From: Mesaphorura yosii
Taxonomy: Eukaryota; Arthropoda; Collembola; Poduromorpha; Tullbergiidae
Assembly: GCA_009869945.1 (NCBI GenBank)
Contig: WIXG01000058.1
Coordinates: 1-64,000 of the forward strand
Direction: 5' to 3'
DNA length: 64,000 bases
The position numbers and the translations under genes were made by a program. This document shows positions 39,611 through 53,500 of the stretch, piece after piece. The notes beneath the pieces were generated by a model. That model did not search any database. It worked only from the letters and a program-made list of their open reading frames with translations, and was not told the DNA's origin. Numbering within the stretch: position 1 is the first letter of the stretch; each line of letters begins with the position of its first letter.

Positions 39611-42600
39611 CTTGAGATTTCTCTAGCCTTTAGCCTTTTTGTATTTAGTACGACATGTCGTACTCGGATTATAAATATGCAAAAATATGAGCTGAGATAA
39701 AAACATGCCACGCTGCCGCTAACCAAAAGTGAAAGGAACAACAGCGACAGCCAAACTTCGTCGGCAAAGCAGTGTAGAAAATTCAAAGAACTTCCGATCA
39801 TCTCTCCGGTCGGGTGCAGTGCGGAGCTGAGAGAGACAAGACAGCCGTCGTGTTCCTGTAAAAGGTGCTTTGACACGGACCGGTAGTTTTATAGACGCTA
39901 ATAATGCGTAAATGCAAAAATTCAATACCACTTGAGTACGTGCCATGCCTTGCTCTCGCTGCAGGCAGCTGCACGCTGTGGTGAAATTTTTTACTATACT
40001 TGAAGCCAAGCAGTTGAAGTGTTGTGTGGTGTGAGCTTTATTATTTGTCTTACAAGTCATTAACATTATCATTAACTCGGCTTACGAGCCCGCTAATGGA
40101 AGGCAAATACAGGAGACTATAATTTATTCAGGGCATTTGCTCAGCCAAGCCTAACCGACACGAGCGCGAATTTGAATTGCAAGGCCGCTGCGCGAAAGCG
40201 CTGCGCTGCGGTCAACACAGACATCTATTTATATTCATATCAACACTTCACATGTAACACTCCAGAACTGATTTGGAAGTGGACTCGGGCGTGGACATAT
40301 TCTGGACGTGCGACATGCCCGCAATATTACGGCAATGGCAATCGCCTGCCAGCCAAATTCAGCCTCAGTCCTGCATCCGTTCGTCCGGAAACGAGTAAAA
40401 TGCCGAGTATCAAGTTTTTTTTATGTGCACAGAGTGTGAGATGATGGACAGGCCAGTCACTAGAGAAAGACGTCTGCCTAAAGCGCAAGCAGTGAGTCAG
40501 TCGCATGAATACAATTTTATTATTGCAGAACTTTGAAATATTTCATCGCCTACACACGTTTCACGTTTTGTGGTGGAAGTGCGTGGTAAAAGTAAAAGCA
40601 GAGTTGGACGTTATTTACATAGCACCTCACCACACTGCGAACGCACCTTTCCTTTCCTGCGTTGCGATCGAGCCAAACACGCGCACACATGCAACTGTGA
40701 CGGCGACAATAAATGCGACATTACAAAAACACACCGCACACATTTACGAATAACAACCAATAAAACGAATAAAGTGTAAATGCGAATGCTGTGAGCAGAG
40801 CAAATGAGAAAGGAGTAGAGTAAAAGTAAAGAAAGAGAAAGACCCGTCTCCGTCGTCCAATTCGATTTCGATCCGGGCAGATGTGCGTGGCTCGTCGCGT
40901 AAGCGTATTTTGGAAGTTGGCTGTGGAAATCCAATCGAGTCGAATAATAAAAACAGTTACAACGTTTCAATACGTGGCTGGCGACTACTCTCATGGTTTG
41001 GCGGCTCTGGCGTAGTGAATTCGGCGTGGCATTATTATATTTACATTATGCCATTACAATTTCATCTTTTCTCTTTATAGAAAGAAAAGTAAAGGGCTTC
41101 GGCTCGATTGCTCGCAACAATGATGATTACGATGTGTAGTACTTGTGTCTTGTGTGCAGTTTACTGCAATGCAGTGCTGACTGAGTACACAAAGTCACGT
41201 TTCATGTTTAAAGAAAATGAAACCGGAAACAAACTTTTTATATTTTATTATGGCGAGATCAGACCCTTTCCGCGCGTTTACTGTTTCAATAGAATTGAAA
41301 GGGTGAGGCGAGGTTCGGAGATTGAACTCTGAGGAATGAATGATCTACGAGCGATCCTGTGTTCTAGTTTTCATCATAAGACATTACGACTACTATTGGA
41401 TGAGGAGTTCCGAGAAAAGGAGACAAGAAGCAGTACGCGTATAAATACGAGTAGGTATGTGCAGACGAATAACATTTCCAATTTATAGTTTCGTGGTGTT
41501 GTATATTCAAATGGAGAAATAAGTATAAAGAAAATGTTACCAGGCAGTCAGGCACGGCATGGCGCGGTACTCAAGAAATGGAAAAATCTCGGCCTAAATG
41601 TTACACATACCATGCCCGTAGCCATAAACGCAAAAGCACTGCACTGCACGGCGAGAAAGGCAAAGTAAAGACGAAGCTCCTACGCTAAGCAGTACAAAGT
41701 ACGATGATGATGATATTTCGGAATAGGACTTGAAGCAGTACAGTTCAGCTAGCGATTGAACTCAAGATACAGCCACTGCCTTTGCTTTTGCTTTCCCTTG
41801 GCTTTGGTTTCGACTGAAGACTCAACACTCATGCGCTTCACGCTCTACGGCGAGTTCACGTACACAGACGTATAAGGCAGGCAGGTCTGTGCCAGTGCCA
41901 GTATAAAGCAGATTTCAGGCAAGGGAAGTTAGCAACAGTCGACCGAATTTTAAACTTGGGTGGAGAACCCACCAACACAGCGCCAGCACCCGCTGCTCCT
42001 AGACGAACCGTCGTCGTCGACTCGAAGTTCATTTCTTCTTTCCACCGCAACTCGCAAACTTGTTCCGACTTTCTGCTCTGCTCCTCGCACTGCTCACGTT
42101 TTCCACAGTTTTCTTTCTGCCGCGCGTTAGCTTTCACGACTTTCACGGACTCGGCCGCATTTTCAGTGCGGGACGACGAGTTTGCATTTTGCATAATTTT
42201 TACTTTCACTTTCTTGCTTCAGCTGACTTTCCTCTTGCCTGCCGCCTTGCCGGTCGATCTTACATTCCGTATCAATTCTCCTGTCTGCCGGGATTCCTCT
42301 TGACAAGTAAGAAATTGTAGATGGAGATTATAATAGAGTTGAGACTTTCTTATTAAATTTGAGATTTTCTGTGCAGGCAACGCAGATCAGAGCAGCAGAA
42401 GAGCACGACGCGGTCTTGCAGTCTATTTCGGAACACAGGACACGATTAAGATTAAGATTACATTAAACAGTCAAGCGTTAAGATGGCATAATGCGTAGCC
42501 AGTCAGTCAGACAGATTCGACAAGAAACGTATACAAACTCAGGCCAGGCCGTATTTATATTAAAAAGATGTGATACAAGAAGAAGAAACGAAATAGCGTC

Positions 42601-44846
42601 AAGACTCAGACAGAAGCCAAGCCAGTCAGCCAAGAATCACAGCCCACTGATGATGGCACACGTACAGCTGCTCCTACTCGCTCTGGAACGGGAAGTAAAA
42701 GTAAGTCGGAAAAATTATACATCTCAGTCTCATTTTCATATTCAGCGTAACGTTTAACGTATTCACATTCACGAATTGCGGGCAACGCCACGACACGCCA
42801 AACAAGCCATATTGCTCGCATTGGCTTCATTTATAGACAGAGAAAGAAAAGTAACAGATGTAAGGTTAAAAGACAAATAATATCTCATCTTTCAGTACGA
42901 GTACATGTCAGGCGCGCGCCGCATCCGCATTAAAGAGCGCTCAGAGGAACATGCCAATTCCAGGCTAGGACCCACGCAAATTCTACAGATTCGAGTTTCG
43001 AGTCGTGTTTATAGCAAAACGATTATATTGAAAAGTTCACGACTGAGTGGCAGCACACCGAAGCGGAAGTCAGTGCCGTGCTGAATTGAAAGATTCATCT
43101 TCGGGCTATAAATGTTTTGCATAAAGTTTATGTCCGCCATGAATGATTTCATCTCAACAAATCCACCGCTAGCAGCGCTGCACCATTCAAGCGTCAAATC
43201 AATTCATAAATGTTGTGCAATGCATTAAACGGATCAGGCTTGAATTTAATGTTGTGCAGACAGAAGCCGAAGCCGCATAAAATTATGTTCATGGCAGAAA
43301 AGTAATAACTTTCGGCGTGGCGGAGGGAAATGAATTCGACCATTCAAAATTCAGAAATTGGACAGAAACGGCAAACAACGGCAAACAACGGCGAGCCAAG
43401 TCGGGTTGTTGATGTGATAATTATTGCAACATATATTTTTTACGACCGGAGCCGTCTTGCACCACGCCGCGCCTGTCGAGATTCGAGAATAATTAAAATT
43501 TCTCTGGCGCATTGAAAAGATATTACAGATTAAAAATATTTATTAAGCCCGAGCCTCGTGCCTGTGCCTGGTGAAAACAATGGAGAAAGTCTTCCAGATG
43601 TGTGCATCTGCCCATCTCCGAGCCGAAATGAAAGAAAGTGGAGAACGAGGAAGAGATCATAATAATTTTCATCTTTTGTCATAAACCTTCTTCGTATTCC
43701 TATTCGAGCAGCAGCTATTCGTACGGACGCTCTTCTACTGCTTCTACTTCTTCTCTTGCTCCAGCCATGAAGTAATATAAAACACATTGTTGGTAGTAAC
43801 TATAAAAACATAAAGCAGAAGAGGAGCTGCCAACACAAAAGCGGCTTAAATCTCTTCCTGTGCTGTACTGAAACTACTCTTAAGTTACAAAATCTGCAAT
43901 CTGCTGTTATTATGATGCCATATTCCATATTATGACGATTATTATTGACTTGGAAAGAGATTCATCAATTCCACGGCTCAACTAAGCACGGCAACAACTT
44001 ACTTTGTGTGTGCTCTGCGTGGAGAAAGTGCAGAAAGTTTATGTACACTGGCAACTAGCAGCAAGCCGTCTGGCAAGGCAGTAAAGATGATATAAAAGAT
44101 AGGGAACGAGATCACAAAAGACGCTTGCAGGCACTCCGTTTCCAGTTTCTGGCTTGGTAAAAGTTTTCGCCTTTGTTTTGCCGTGCCGTAGTTTGCTTGG
44201 CCAAGCAGGGCAAGGCAAGAACTTTGTCTATACTTACTTCGCCCTGCTCGTCGGCAAGAATCTCGAATCTAGTTTGCAATGTTTATGATTTCACTTGGTA
44301 ATGGTAATATATTTTGAAGAATAGTTTATAATGTTAAAGTAATAATTTTCTTCTGTGAACCAACCAACAGCACAAAAGAAAGTAGAGAGTTTAGCCTGTT
44401 TAGCGTATGTTTTATGCGCTGAGGACTTTTATGTCTCGCAGTCTCAAAAAAAAGAGAACACTCGCGAAATTGCCTGCGTATACGCTTGCCTTTCATAAAC
44501 ATTACACATTTGGTTTCCTTTCCTCTTCATTTTCGTCTTTGAGGAAAACCAAACCTCATAAACAGACCTGCGCCTAAACTAGGCGAGCTGATACTCCTCT
44601 GCCTTGTCCCTTCTCATCTCACCCGCATCGTTCGTCTCTTAATTTCGTCCAATAACTAATTGCAAGTGCCGAATTCTTGTTCTGGTTTATTTTTTTTGCT
44701 CGCACCGTGCTCTGTGCGCCATACCAGTACCCGGCCTGGCTTATTTATCTATTTACGTTCATATATCACGCGACAGACAGATTGATAGATAAATTATGGC
44801 TTACAGTTCGAGGCAAGCAACACGAAAAGAACGACAGACGACTGAC

Positions 44847-44867
44847 TTGGCTTTGGCTTTGGCTTTT
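44847..44867. repeat. TTGGCT hexamer run
   Basis: Three and a half copies of a TTGGCT unit in tandem, in gene-free DNA. Confidence 0.75.
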
Positions 44868-46186
44868 AAAGTAATCTTCCCATTTGTGGTTCGTTCTCTT
44901 TCTGTGAGAGACTTTAAATCACATTGCACTCCGTCACGATGAACAACGACAGCGCGAAACGGGAAGGGGAAACGGATTACCACATGAAAGGAAGTTCGAT
45001 ACTTGAGACTTGAGATGTCACATGAAGGCGATTACGGCCGATTTCATTTAAAGATGAATTTGTAATCCGAGCCATTGACAATAGAGCAGGGCTGTGCTGC
45101 TCGTTTTTGTGCTGGCTTTCTTCTGTGTGATGACTGGCGTGCTTCGCTGTGGCTGTGGCTTGGAAGAAAATAATTTAATTTGAGACGAGTGAAGACGAAT
45201 TTATTATTCGCTAATTCCCAACTCTGCCATTTTATTCGCGCGTTCGCGACAAATTGAGAGTAACCAGGCGACGATCGACCAACACGAAAATTACAGTCAT
45301 TTCAATTAAATGCTCAAAGTCGGTCTTATTAAGTGGGTATTCTGTACTGGATTACCTTTCGAGCTCCATCGCCATCGCTGCCTCAGCCTTCAACGTTGCC
45401 AGTTCCATTTAATTAAAGCCGGCACCTGAACCACACGTTGCATTGACGTAAACCAACTCAGGAATGCATGGCAAGCACGGAAAATTGCTGCTTTTGCTTT
45501 TACATTTACAAGCAAAGAGATACGCCTAATCACTCAGGGCACTCCGCTTGCTTTCGCTTTACTTAACCAATTGTAAATTGTTGCCGTGCCGAGTCGTTGC
45601 TCGTTCGCGTTCTCCTTCCCGTCCTTTCTCATTTCGTCTATCGTAGCCGAGCCTGGATCAATTTTCCGTCCAAATTATTATTCTATTCAATCAACCAGCA
45701 AACTGTGTAGGCGTGTACGCGCCTGAGTAGGAACAATTAAGACATTTTGTAAGTGTTTAAGAACTCAGTTTAAGAACCCAAGCCGTTGTTTGCGGTTCAT
45801 TCTGCCTGCGTCTCCGTCTCGATGCCTTGCATAATGCGTAGCATGCATACAATGTCTGCGGCATAAACTTTTTATAATTGGCTATTGGTTTTCCTCTTTC
45901 TCTCTCTTTAATTGTTCTTTCGTGTTGTTGCTGCTGTTGTTCGCTCATTTCTTGTAGGCACAAGCACACGCCATGTCAGGTCGAGTCGGCTCGACGAACA
46001 AGAACATGCCTGCTGGCGGCTGGATTTTAGCATGTGGGAATAATAATAATGTAATAACACAATAAAATTCCATTTTATGTTACGTGCACAAACGGCAGGC
46101 TGCGAACTGCGAACTTATTGTGTTTGTAATTTGAGACCAGGGAAATGGGTTCACAATTCACAGGGCTTGTAAAATGCTGTGCCGTG

Positions 46187-46210
46187 TAAAAGCAAAAGCA
46201 AAAGCAAAGC
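46187..46210. repeat. AAAAGC hexamer run
   Basis: Nearly four tandem AAAAGC units, the clearest example of the hexamer word that pervades the right half of the window. Confidence 0.8.
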
Positions 46211-46660
46211 CGAGACATGCGGCAAGGCGAAGTAACAGCGATACAACGCAAGAAACCTGCCTGCCCGACGCGACGCGTTTGCTTTCGCGTTTTCTGGGCT
46301 GAAGTCTTTCGTTTTCATTACAATGTAATACAATACACAATAATATAATGTTGTAAAGGTTTACAGTACGCGTACGGACGTTTTACTTTACCTTGCAAAA
46401 TAAAGTGAAAAATCTACAATACAAAATTTCATTTCTTTTCATGATGATGAGAGAGCGACGCGGCCGCGTTCTTGATACGCGAATTGTACGAACAAGTTGG
46501 AAAGCAGGAGAAAGCAGAACAGAACCGCCACCGCCTGCAAGTTGCGAGTGGAAAAGAGAAAATCAAGTTTATCGATCCAGCTGTATTCAGACTTACTTGC
46601 CTGGCCTGTTCGGCGTGGCGTTGGCGGTGTTGGCGGCAGGCAATGTCTTGTACTTTTACT

Positions 46661-46694
46661 TGTATTTTGTATTTTGTATTATTATTATTATTAT
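46661..46694. repeat. GTATTTT and ATT microsatellite
   Basis: TGTATTTTGTATTTTGTATT runs into six ATT units. A simple repeat with no gene context. Confidence 0.8.
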
Positions 46695-47062
46695 GGAACA
46701 ACTTATACAGTAAAGAACAAAATTAAGTAAAAATGAGAGTTTCGAGTAAAGAATGGTGGCAGAAGATAAGACGAAGGCCTGGCATGGCCTTTGCTTTCAT
46801 GTTGTTTACTGTGCTGTGCTGTGCTTTGACTGGCTGCACGTATTTCTGTGTACTGCTGCCCTTATTCATGGCAGGCAGTCAATGCGGGCACTTTGTTCCG
46901 TATTTGTACAGGTTTTATTTTCTTAATAGTACTATTATAATGAATGGAAGGTAGAAAACAGAGTAGAATAGAATGTAGACGGAGCAGCAGTGAATAGTGG
47001 GAATAAGCGGGGAAAAAAGACGGGTACGAACATGGTAAGGAGACAAAGACAGACAGACATTA

Positions 47063-47564
47063 GGCATTTATGATTGCATGTACTAAGCCTTAACGTAAGA
47101 CGTAAGGGTAAGGGGCTTACGTCAGGGTCCTCCCCTTTTACTGAACAGGCACCCTTTATGTCATGCTTTACGCTTACGGGAACGTAAAAATGAGATTCTT
47201 ATGTTCGTCTTACGTCAGCATGACAAGGTTGTATTTGAACACCGCAACAAGTAACAAAAATATTCTTACTAATGAAGTTTGTTATATTTTGATATCTTCG
47301 ACACATTTTCAAACTTTAGATCCAAATTATTAGAATCATGGTAGATTCTTGTAGAAAACCGACTAAATCGGTGGGTTCCATGAGATTAATTAGTGCGTAA
47401 AAATTAGGGCGCGGGTCAGAATTTTCATTTTCATAACAAAGCATTGCGGTACAAGTTAATGCAAGAGCTATCGTAATTGTGCATTACCTTAACGTAAGCG
47501 TAAAGCACAAGAGCTTACGCTTACGGGTTAAGTTAAGGTTTATGTCCATGCAATTATAAATGCC
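47063..47564 (+). mobile_element. MITE-like non-autonomous DNA transposon with terminal inverted repeats
   Basis: The left end starts GGCATTTATGATTGCATG and the reverse complement of the right end starts GGCATTTATAATTGCATG. The first 20 bases match at 18 positions, and similarity continues to about 34 bases with CCTTAAC. Each end is flanked by TA (47061-47062 and 47565-47566), consistent with a TA target duplication as in Tc1/mariner-type and some other DNA transposons. The element is 502 bp with no coding capacity. Its subterminal parts are rich in short palindromes built from CGTAAG/CTTACG, including a ten-base perfect stem GTAAGCGTAA...TTACGCTTAC near 47493-47524. A partial copy lies at 6782-6854. 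The superfamily is not certain. Confidence 0.8.
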
Positions 47565-47566
47565 TA

Positions 47567-50500
47567 TTACATTACAGCTTGTGAACACGACACTCCACAC
47601 TTGTGTTCAGTGCTCAATGCTCTGAGCATTTCCAAGTTCCATTTCCCAGACATGAACTCATACTCATGGATTCATGGGCTATTGACTCGGTTCATTCACT
47701 CTGCTCGATCACTTTGTCCTGCCATGTCGGATGCCTGGCCTGGCCGTGCCTTTGTAATTTTGTATAATAAAATTTTATTTTATTTGTATTTGCATAAACT
47801 TAACACAAAATCTAGTCTGGAACGAACGGCTAATGATTAAATAAGGAAATCGCAAAGAGAAAAGATAACGAGAAAGACCTGGATAAAGAGATGATATTTC
47901 TGAAACGAATGGCGAAAGTGAAAGCTAAGCATACTGATTTTATCAAACCGGTGCAATGGGCAACGTGATTACAGAATCTGATGACCAACCCAGCAATTTG
48001 TAATTTACAAGTGGTAAATTGCCACAGTAGGCGCGCCCAGCAAAGGACACGAGACAAATAGTAAATTGCGAAAGCATTGAAAGTTCACTAGACTCATTCG
48101 AGTACGCTTCTTGCGTACAGCCCGGTGCGGTGCAAGGCGCTAGCCACAATTACACAATAGAAGCAGGAGTAGACGCATGACGCGACGAGAGGCACGAGGA
48201 GAGGTAAGAGGACAAGATGGAAAGAGATAAAAAATTAAACCTCTGCCAGAAAGTGCAGATCTTGCGTCTCGTCTCGTCTTCTCGAGTTTAGTTGTCATCG
48301 TCGTCAGCAGCGTGTCAGGCACACAAGAGAGGCAGGCGGAAGCAGAAAACAAGTCTTGCAAATCCTTCGCAAGTCTGGCGAAACTCCCTTTAACAAATTT
48401 CATTATCACGGCAGGGCACGAGAACGTACGAGCACGTGAAACTTGTCAACGACGAGCGACGGTGACGGTATGCGAACGAAACTTTTGTGCATTGCATTAC
48501 TTGCGACGTGAGAAGGCAAGAACACTGCACTTGCAATACATATTGTTAAAATTAAAATATTTCCGTCTTAATGCTGTGCTGCTGGTGCTGTTGAGTGATA
48601 GCTTGTCTCCAGCGTCTCCGTTCCTGCATTTTTCAACTAAATTTTACGATAGCGATCACGGATGACGTTCTTTTTAGCAAATGCACGTGTCCACGCGGCA
48701 GATTCCAGGCGCAGCCCCAAAAAATCAGGCTTATCGCTTAATTTAACGATTCATGCGAATTACGGTTTACTGACTACTAACGACTCCATAGACTCCATTA
48801 TTGCATCGGCTCTTCTGCTGTTTTAAGGTGTAAGCCCACGCTTTGTCCTTGTGCCATGCATAATTGAAGCCCAGTCCTGTTCAAACTCGCTTAACAACAT
48901 TGAAAATTGCGTAGTTGCGTATTTCATCAATAAACAATAGTGCAAGGGTGTAATAGAGGAGATTTGCATACGAGCCAGGCCAAGCATGCTTTTAGTGAAG
49001 TTTCTCCGTAGAACAATGTTCGTTCGTCGCTGTCTATCCATTTGCCAGTTGTCTTTGCCTTTGCCGTGTTGAAGTCTTAAGAAACTGCCGAATACTGTCT
49101 ACTCAGTCTACTGTACGTGTACGTGTTTAAATACCAATTTCCAGTGCATTACCATACAATGCTGGTGGAGCATTAAGAGAAAAGCCCTAAAGAGTAAAGT
49201 AAAAGCAACAAGCAACCGTGTAAACGTTATTTATTCTCTGACTTGTTTTTTTCACATTCACTCCGCACTTTTACTGGTTCAATGATGCTGCCACTACCGA
49301 TGCCGCTGTTTCGTAATGCATCTGACTTTACTTCTACACTACACGATGCGAGGCATTCACTTTCACATGTGAACGTACATGCATGCACGCATGGTTCATG
49401 ATTCTCTTACTTTTTCATTTCCTTTTTCTCATCTTTTCTTTTCCGCCTTCGTCTTGTTGTTGCCGTCCGTACTCCTGCTGGCTTCTATTATTTTAGATTT
49501 TATTACTTGCTCACTTACCATTGCACTGCTCACCGCATTACGTTCGCGATTCGCGCCGGGTATTCCATGCCAGGCTTGGTATGACTTGACTGCCTGACTT
49601 GGTTGTACATACACATGATATAATATTATTGGAAACGAAATGAACCAACAAGTAGTCGTTGTCGCCGTTGCCATTGCTGTGGTCGGAGTCATCAACGAAC
49701 GCAAAACGTACATCATGCTGTTTGCCTGGCCTTGCCTGCTTCGTTTGACTTTCTGTAATGTTTTTCTTGTACTGTGCTCTCACCGAGATTAACTTATCTT
49801 TGCCTGCCCCTGGAAGGCACTCGAGGCAGTGGAAATGGCGACGACATTAAGCCACTTTACAATTAAACTGCAGGGCACATCGAATAAATACGACCGACTT
49901 GGCTCTGCTCTCGCTAAATTGAAGGCGATGGACGGCGACGACGAACGTAGCTCGAACCGTCGGCAATGGCGGAGCACCACCAGCCATTAGATTTAGGCGA
50001 TTTCCTGACCATATGTTTGTCTTGACCGTTCCCGTTCATGGCTCGTTCCTGGGCTGCTTGATTGTCCGTCTGCCCTGCTTTTTGTTAAGCAACCAGCATC
50101 AGCGTCAGCATGTACTTCGTATTCAGTCGATGCTGCGGAGCGCCTACATTCTGTCTACTGACGCTGTCGTCGTCGTGTGCTGGTTTAATAATGGGTTCGT
50201 CATCTCCTGTGCCTTGCACTGTGGCAGGTAGACTGCATGAAGCGGTAAAAAGTGAGAGATAAAAAACTCGCCTCGTATGAGCAGGACCGGGCAGAGAAGA
50301 AACACGGTTAACCCATTAAAGAATTGGGAGAAAACAAAGTAAAAGCAAAGCAAGCCAAGCCACCGATACTTTCATCTCTTGCCAGAATCCTCTAATCATC
50401 TGGACCATTACATTATTGCATCTTATTGCGAACGAGAGCAGAGCGAGCAGGAAACTGAAGATATCTTTTTCCAATACCGCTACTGCTTCGGTATTCCGTC

Positions 50501-53500
50501 TTTTCGTCAGTCTGCGTTCTTTGCGTGGCTTCTACCGTCTACCCACGTCTTGAGTCCTGGCCTTATTGCTTTAAAGTGTGGGAGATGCGATTGCGATACG
50601 GCCGTGGCTGGAAAGCTATCCAAGCCTAAAACCATTCTCGTCTTTTCCGCCAGCACGGCACTCAGCCTCAATCCAATCTCAATCGATATTTCAGTCAGTG
50701 TACAGGAGACAAATAATGTACACCGATACACCGCCGGCGAAGAGATTCTGGCGAAGGTATGCCCAAACCAATGCCAAGCCAAGATTCACTTTCACCGTGC
50801 CAAACCAAGCCTTTCTTCTTCAGACGGGTCTCCCACGTTCGTTCCGTTATTGTATTGTGGACTATTTGTATTTATTATTGCATTGTGTATTGAGATTGCT
50901 GGATTCAAAATACCTTTCCTTCCTCTGCCAGCCAGCTAGTCAGTCAGGGAGGAATGCTGCACTTCCACGTAAAAGATCATCACGGCAGTCGCAGCAGTAA
51001 TGGGAATGATTCTATAGAGACATCCACTTCGTCTCCTGTGCCTTGCGTTTTTTGTGTGGCATGCTATGCCATGGCTGGATCGATATGTTATGTATTCAAA
51101 ATTATTCTCTGTTCTATCTCCCTTAAAAACAGCACAGCACAGCACTGTTTTTAGCTCCGTCGCAGTCGCGTGGTCCACGTCAACGTTACCTGAGTTTTGC
51201 TTTTTGGGTAATAAGCATGCAATGCCAGCAATAGCGAGCAATTCTACAGCCTACAGCTTTTTAATAGCATAAAGTTTTGTCGAGAGTTGCGAGCCCACTG
51301 AGCGAGCTTGCGTTGCATTTGCCTGTCTAGCAGGACTGCAGGACGAAGAACAGAACAGAAATCGAATCGCATCGCGGAGTGAAAGCAATGGAAAAGCGAA
51401 AGCAAGCGCTGAGCACAACTCGGGCAAGAAGGAGAGGTAAATCCTTTTAGGAAGAAAAGATAGAGTTTTAATAATATATATAAGATACGAGCAGTATATG
51501 AGTCGTAGTCGAACTCGTGAACATAATATTATAGGACGGGAATTGATAGAATATTATCTTGAAGATGATTATGAGAGAAAGCGACAGACAGGCGGCGTGG
51601 CGTACTCGGCGCTCCGCACCGGAGAGGAAGCGTCTCAAGAAAGAGACATGAATGATGGAGTTTATATTAGCAATTAGTTTTTGTCTATTACAATTCCTTT
51701 CCTTTTGATTTTTGCTGAGCTGAGCGTAGTGCAACGCAGTCGAACCGAGATTGCGCTTGCTGCCTGCCGCTTCTTTGTCACGCGCGTCGCGTCTTTCTAT
51801 GATGAACTCTAATTTGATAGACACTGACGCAATGGCGCTCGACGCGACGGTAGATCAAGAATCCTTCGAAAGAAGTAAGAAGGTGTTGCTGTATTGTGCG
51901 TGTATTATTGAGTACTTTCATTTTCATCATCTTGTTTATTACTGCCGCCGCTGCCGCTCCTGTTGACGCTGTTATTTGGCTAGGTGTAACGCAATACAGG
52001 CAGTATTTCCATTAACAAGTGTGCATCTTCATTTTATGAGAATTTGGCATTGACAGTGCTCTCACATGGCACGGCGTGAGGAAAGGTGAGCTTCTCTACG
52101 CCTTCGCCTAAGCCAAACTGTAGTCAAGGCAGGCGGGCAGGAACAGGAAGCAGAACGGAAGGTAGAAATGCCAAAGCCAAGAAAAGTTGAAGTTGAAGTC
52201 GAAGTTGATAGGAAGATTTTGAGATTTCAAATAAAATTTTTGTGTACGTAAAGGCAAGACAAGTAAAGTCACTAAGCGAGCTTCTTTGGAGAAAGTTCCA
52301 ACTTTGCCTGTTCTGTTCTTGCTTTGCTCTTACTCGAGTCCATTGCAATGCAAAGCCATCGAAATTACACTGCCTGTGCTCGCCGGTGTAATAATATAAA
52401 GTAAAGTAGTTTCTAGCTGCTGCACTGGCAAGGAAAGGCAATGCTTGTCTAGCTAGAGTCAGGAGAATGAGAGGAAAAGAATTAGATTGCGTTTATATTA
52501 AGTTTTTAGTACTCGAACTCAGGCAAATACCTTTCTCTTTCCAATCTCTCAAGTGCAAAGTAAAGCATGAAGTAATCGTGATCGAGATCGTCATCGCCAC
52601 CGTCGTCGCGAGTTTCAGAAAATTTAAATTGAGATTATTTCTGCTATGCTTTGCTGTGCCGTGCTTGACTTTCCTTGCATTCGCGTTCACGTTCGCCTGC
52701 GAACAAACATCGAACTCTCATGCCATTCCCATGCCGGTGGCTCGTAACTCGTGTAATGGGTTCCTTGTAAATGCGATAAGCGACAGCGATGAGGAGGAGA
52801 GATTTTGATCTGTGAGTTTTGCTTAACGAATGCGTGCTGAGTACGTTTGCCTGAGCACTGGGAACTTTCATTTACATGTGCATGGATTTTTGCATTCATG
52901 GGCTAATTTCCTGCATTTCTTCATTCAGTCGGCCGTAAATTCTGTCCTTTGTCATATTTTCCTTTTTTATTGCTGCTGGGCAGTTTCCATTCTGCAATAC
53001 TCCAGCACAATACGAGCAAAATATACGAGAAGGCGAAGGCATGATTGCGAATTGCGACAGGAATACGATGCGAGTTCGTGGTCGATGGCTTTCACCATTG
53101 TCGCCTTGCGTTCTTATGTGAGCACGGGCGCACACGGACGCATTTCGGTCTCGCACTAAAAGCATTTGTCTGCTTGTACGCAAACACGACGGTGTTGTTA
53201 AGATCAATATTACATATCGTACTCATATTTTTGCGTGCCAACAAATGATGCACTAATTCGTTTTATTGATTATCGAGTTGACCTCGGCCGTGCTCTGTGT
53301 GCGTTTGCCGTATGCCATGCCGGCGAGACGACGAGACGGGTTGACTGGTCTCAGGACTCTTACGCCCGCACCGCACATACTTCGATGTCTTCCGTATAAT
53401 TTTCATTTCTTTTTTATTGCCTCTGTCCATCGTGTGTGTAATCGCACTGTTCTGCTTCGTGTTCAAGTCCTCGTACGAGCGGGCAGCGCTGACACCAGTA

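Larger units (their letters stand above)
28452..47060. other. Long gene-poor region, left part
   Basis: About 18.6 kb without a coding exon I can support. Open frames reach 144 codons but are low in information, overlap on both strands and show no family signature or splice structure. The DNA is notable for short reiterated words: AAAGC/GCTTT (39584-39610, 44847-44867, 46187-46210), GGCA/TGCC (31930-31950, 32311-32330), CTCTGC and TGTGC (32950-33070, 46808-46825) and ATT (46676-46694). It may be intergenic or an intron of a gene extending past the window. Confidence 0.6.

Noticed and set aside
50379-50939. 186-codon frame, plus strand
   Set aside because: No recognisable domain, cysteine and serine scattered irregularly, overlapping frames of similar quality on both strands; likely chance in low-stop DNA.
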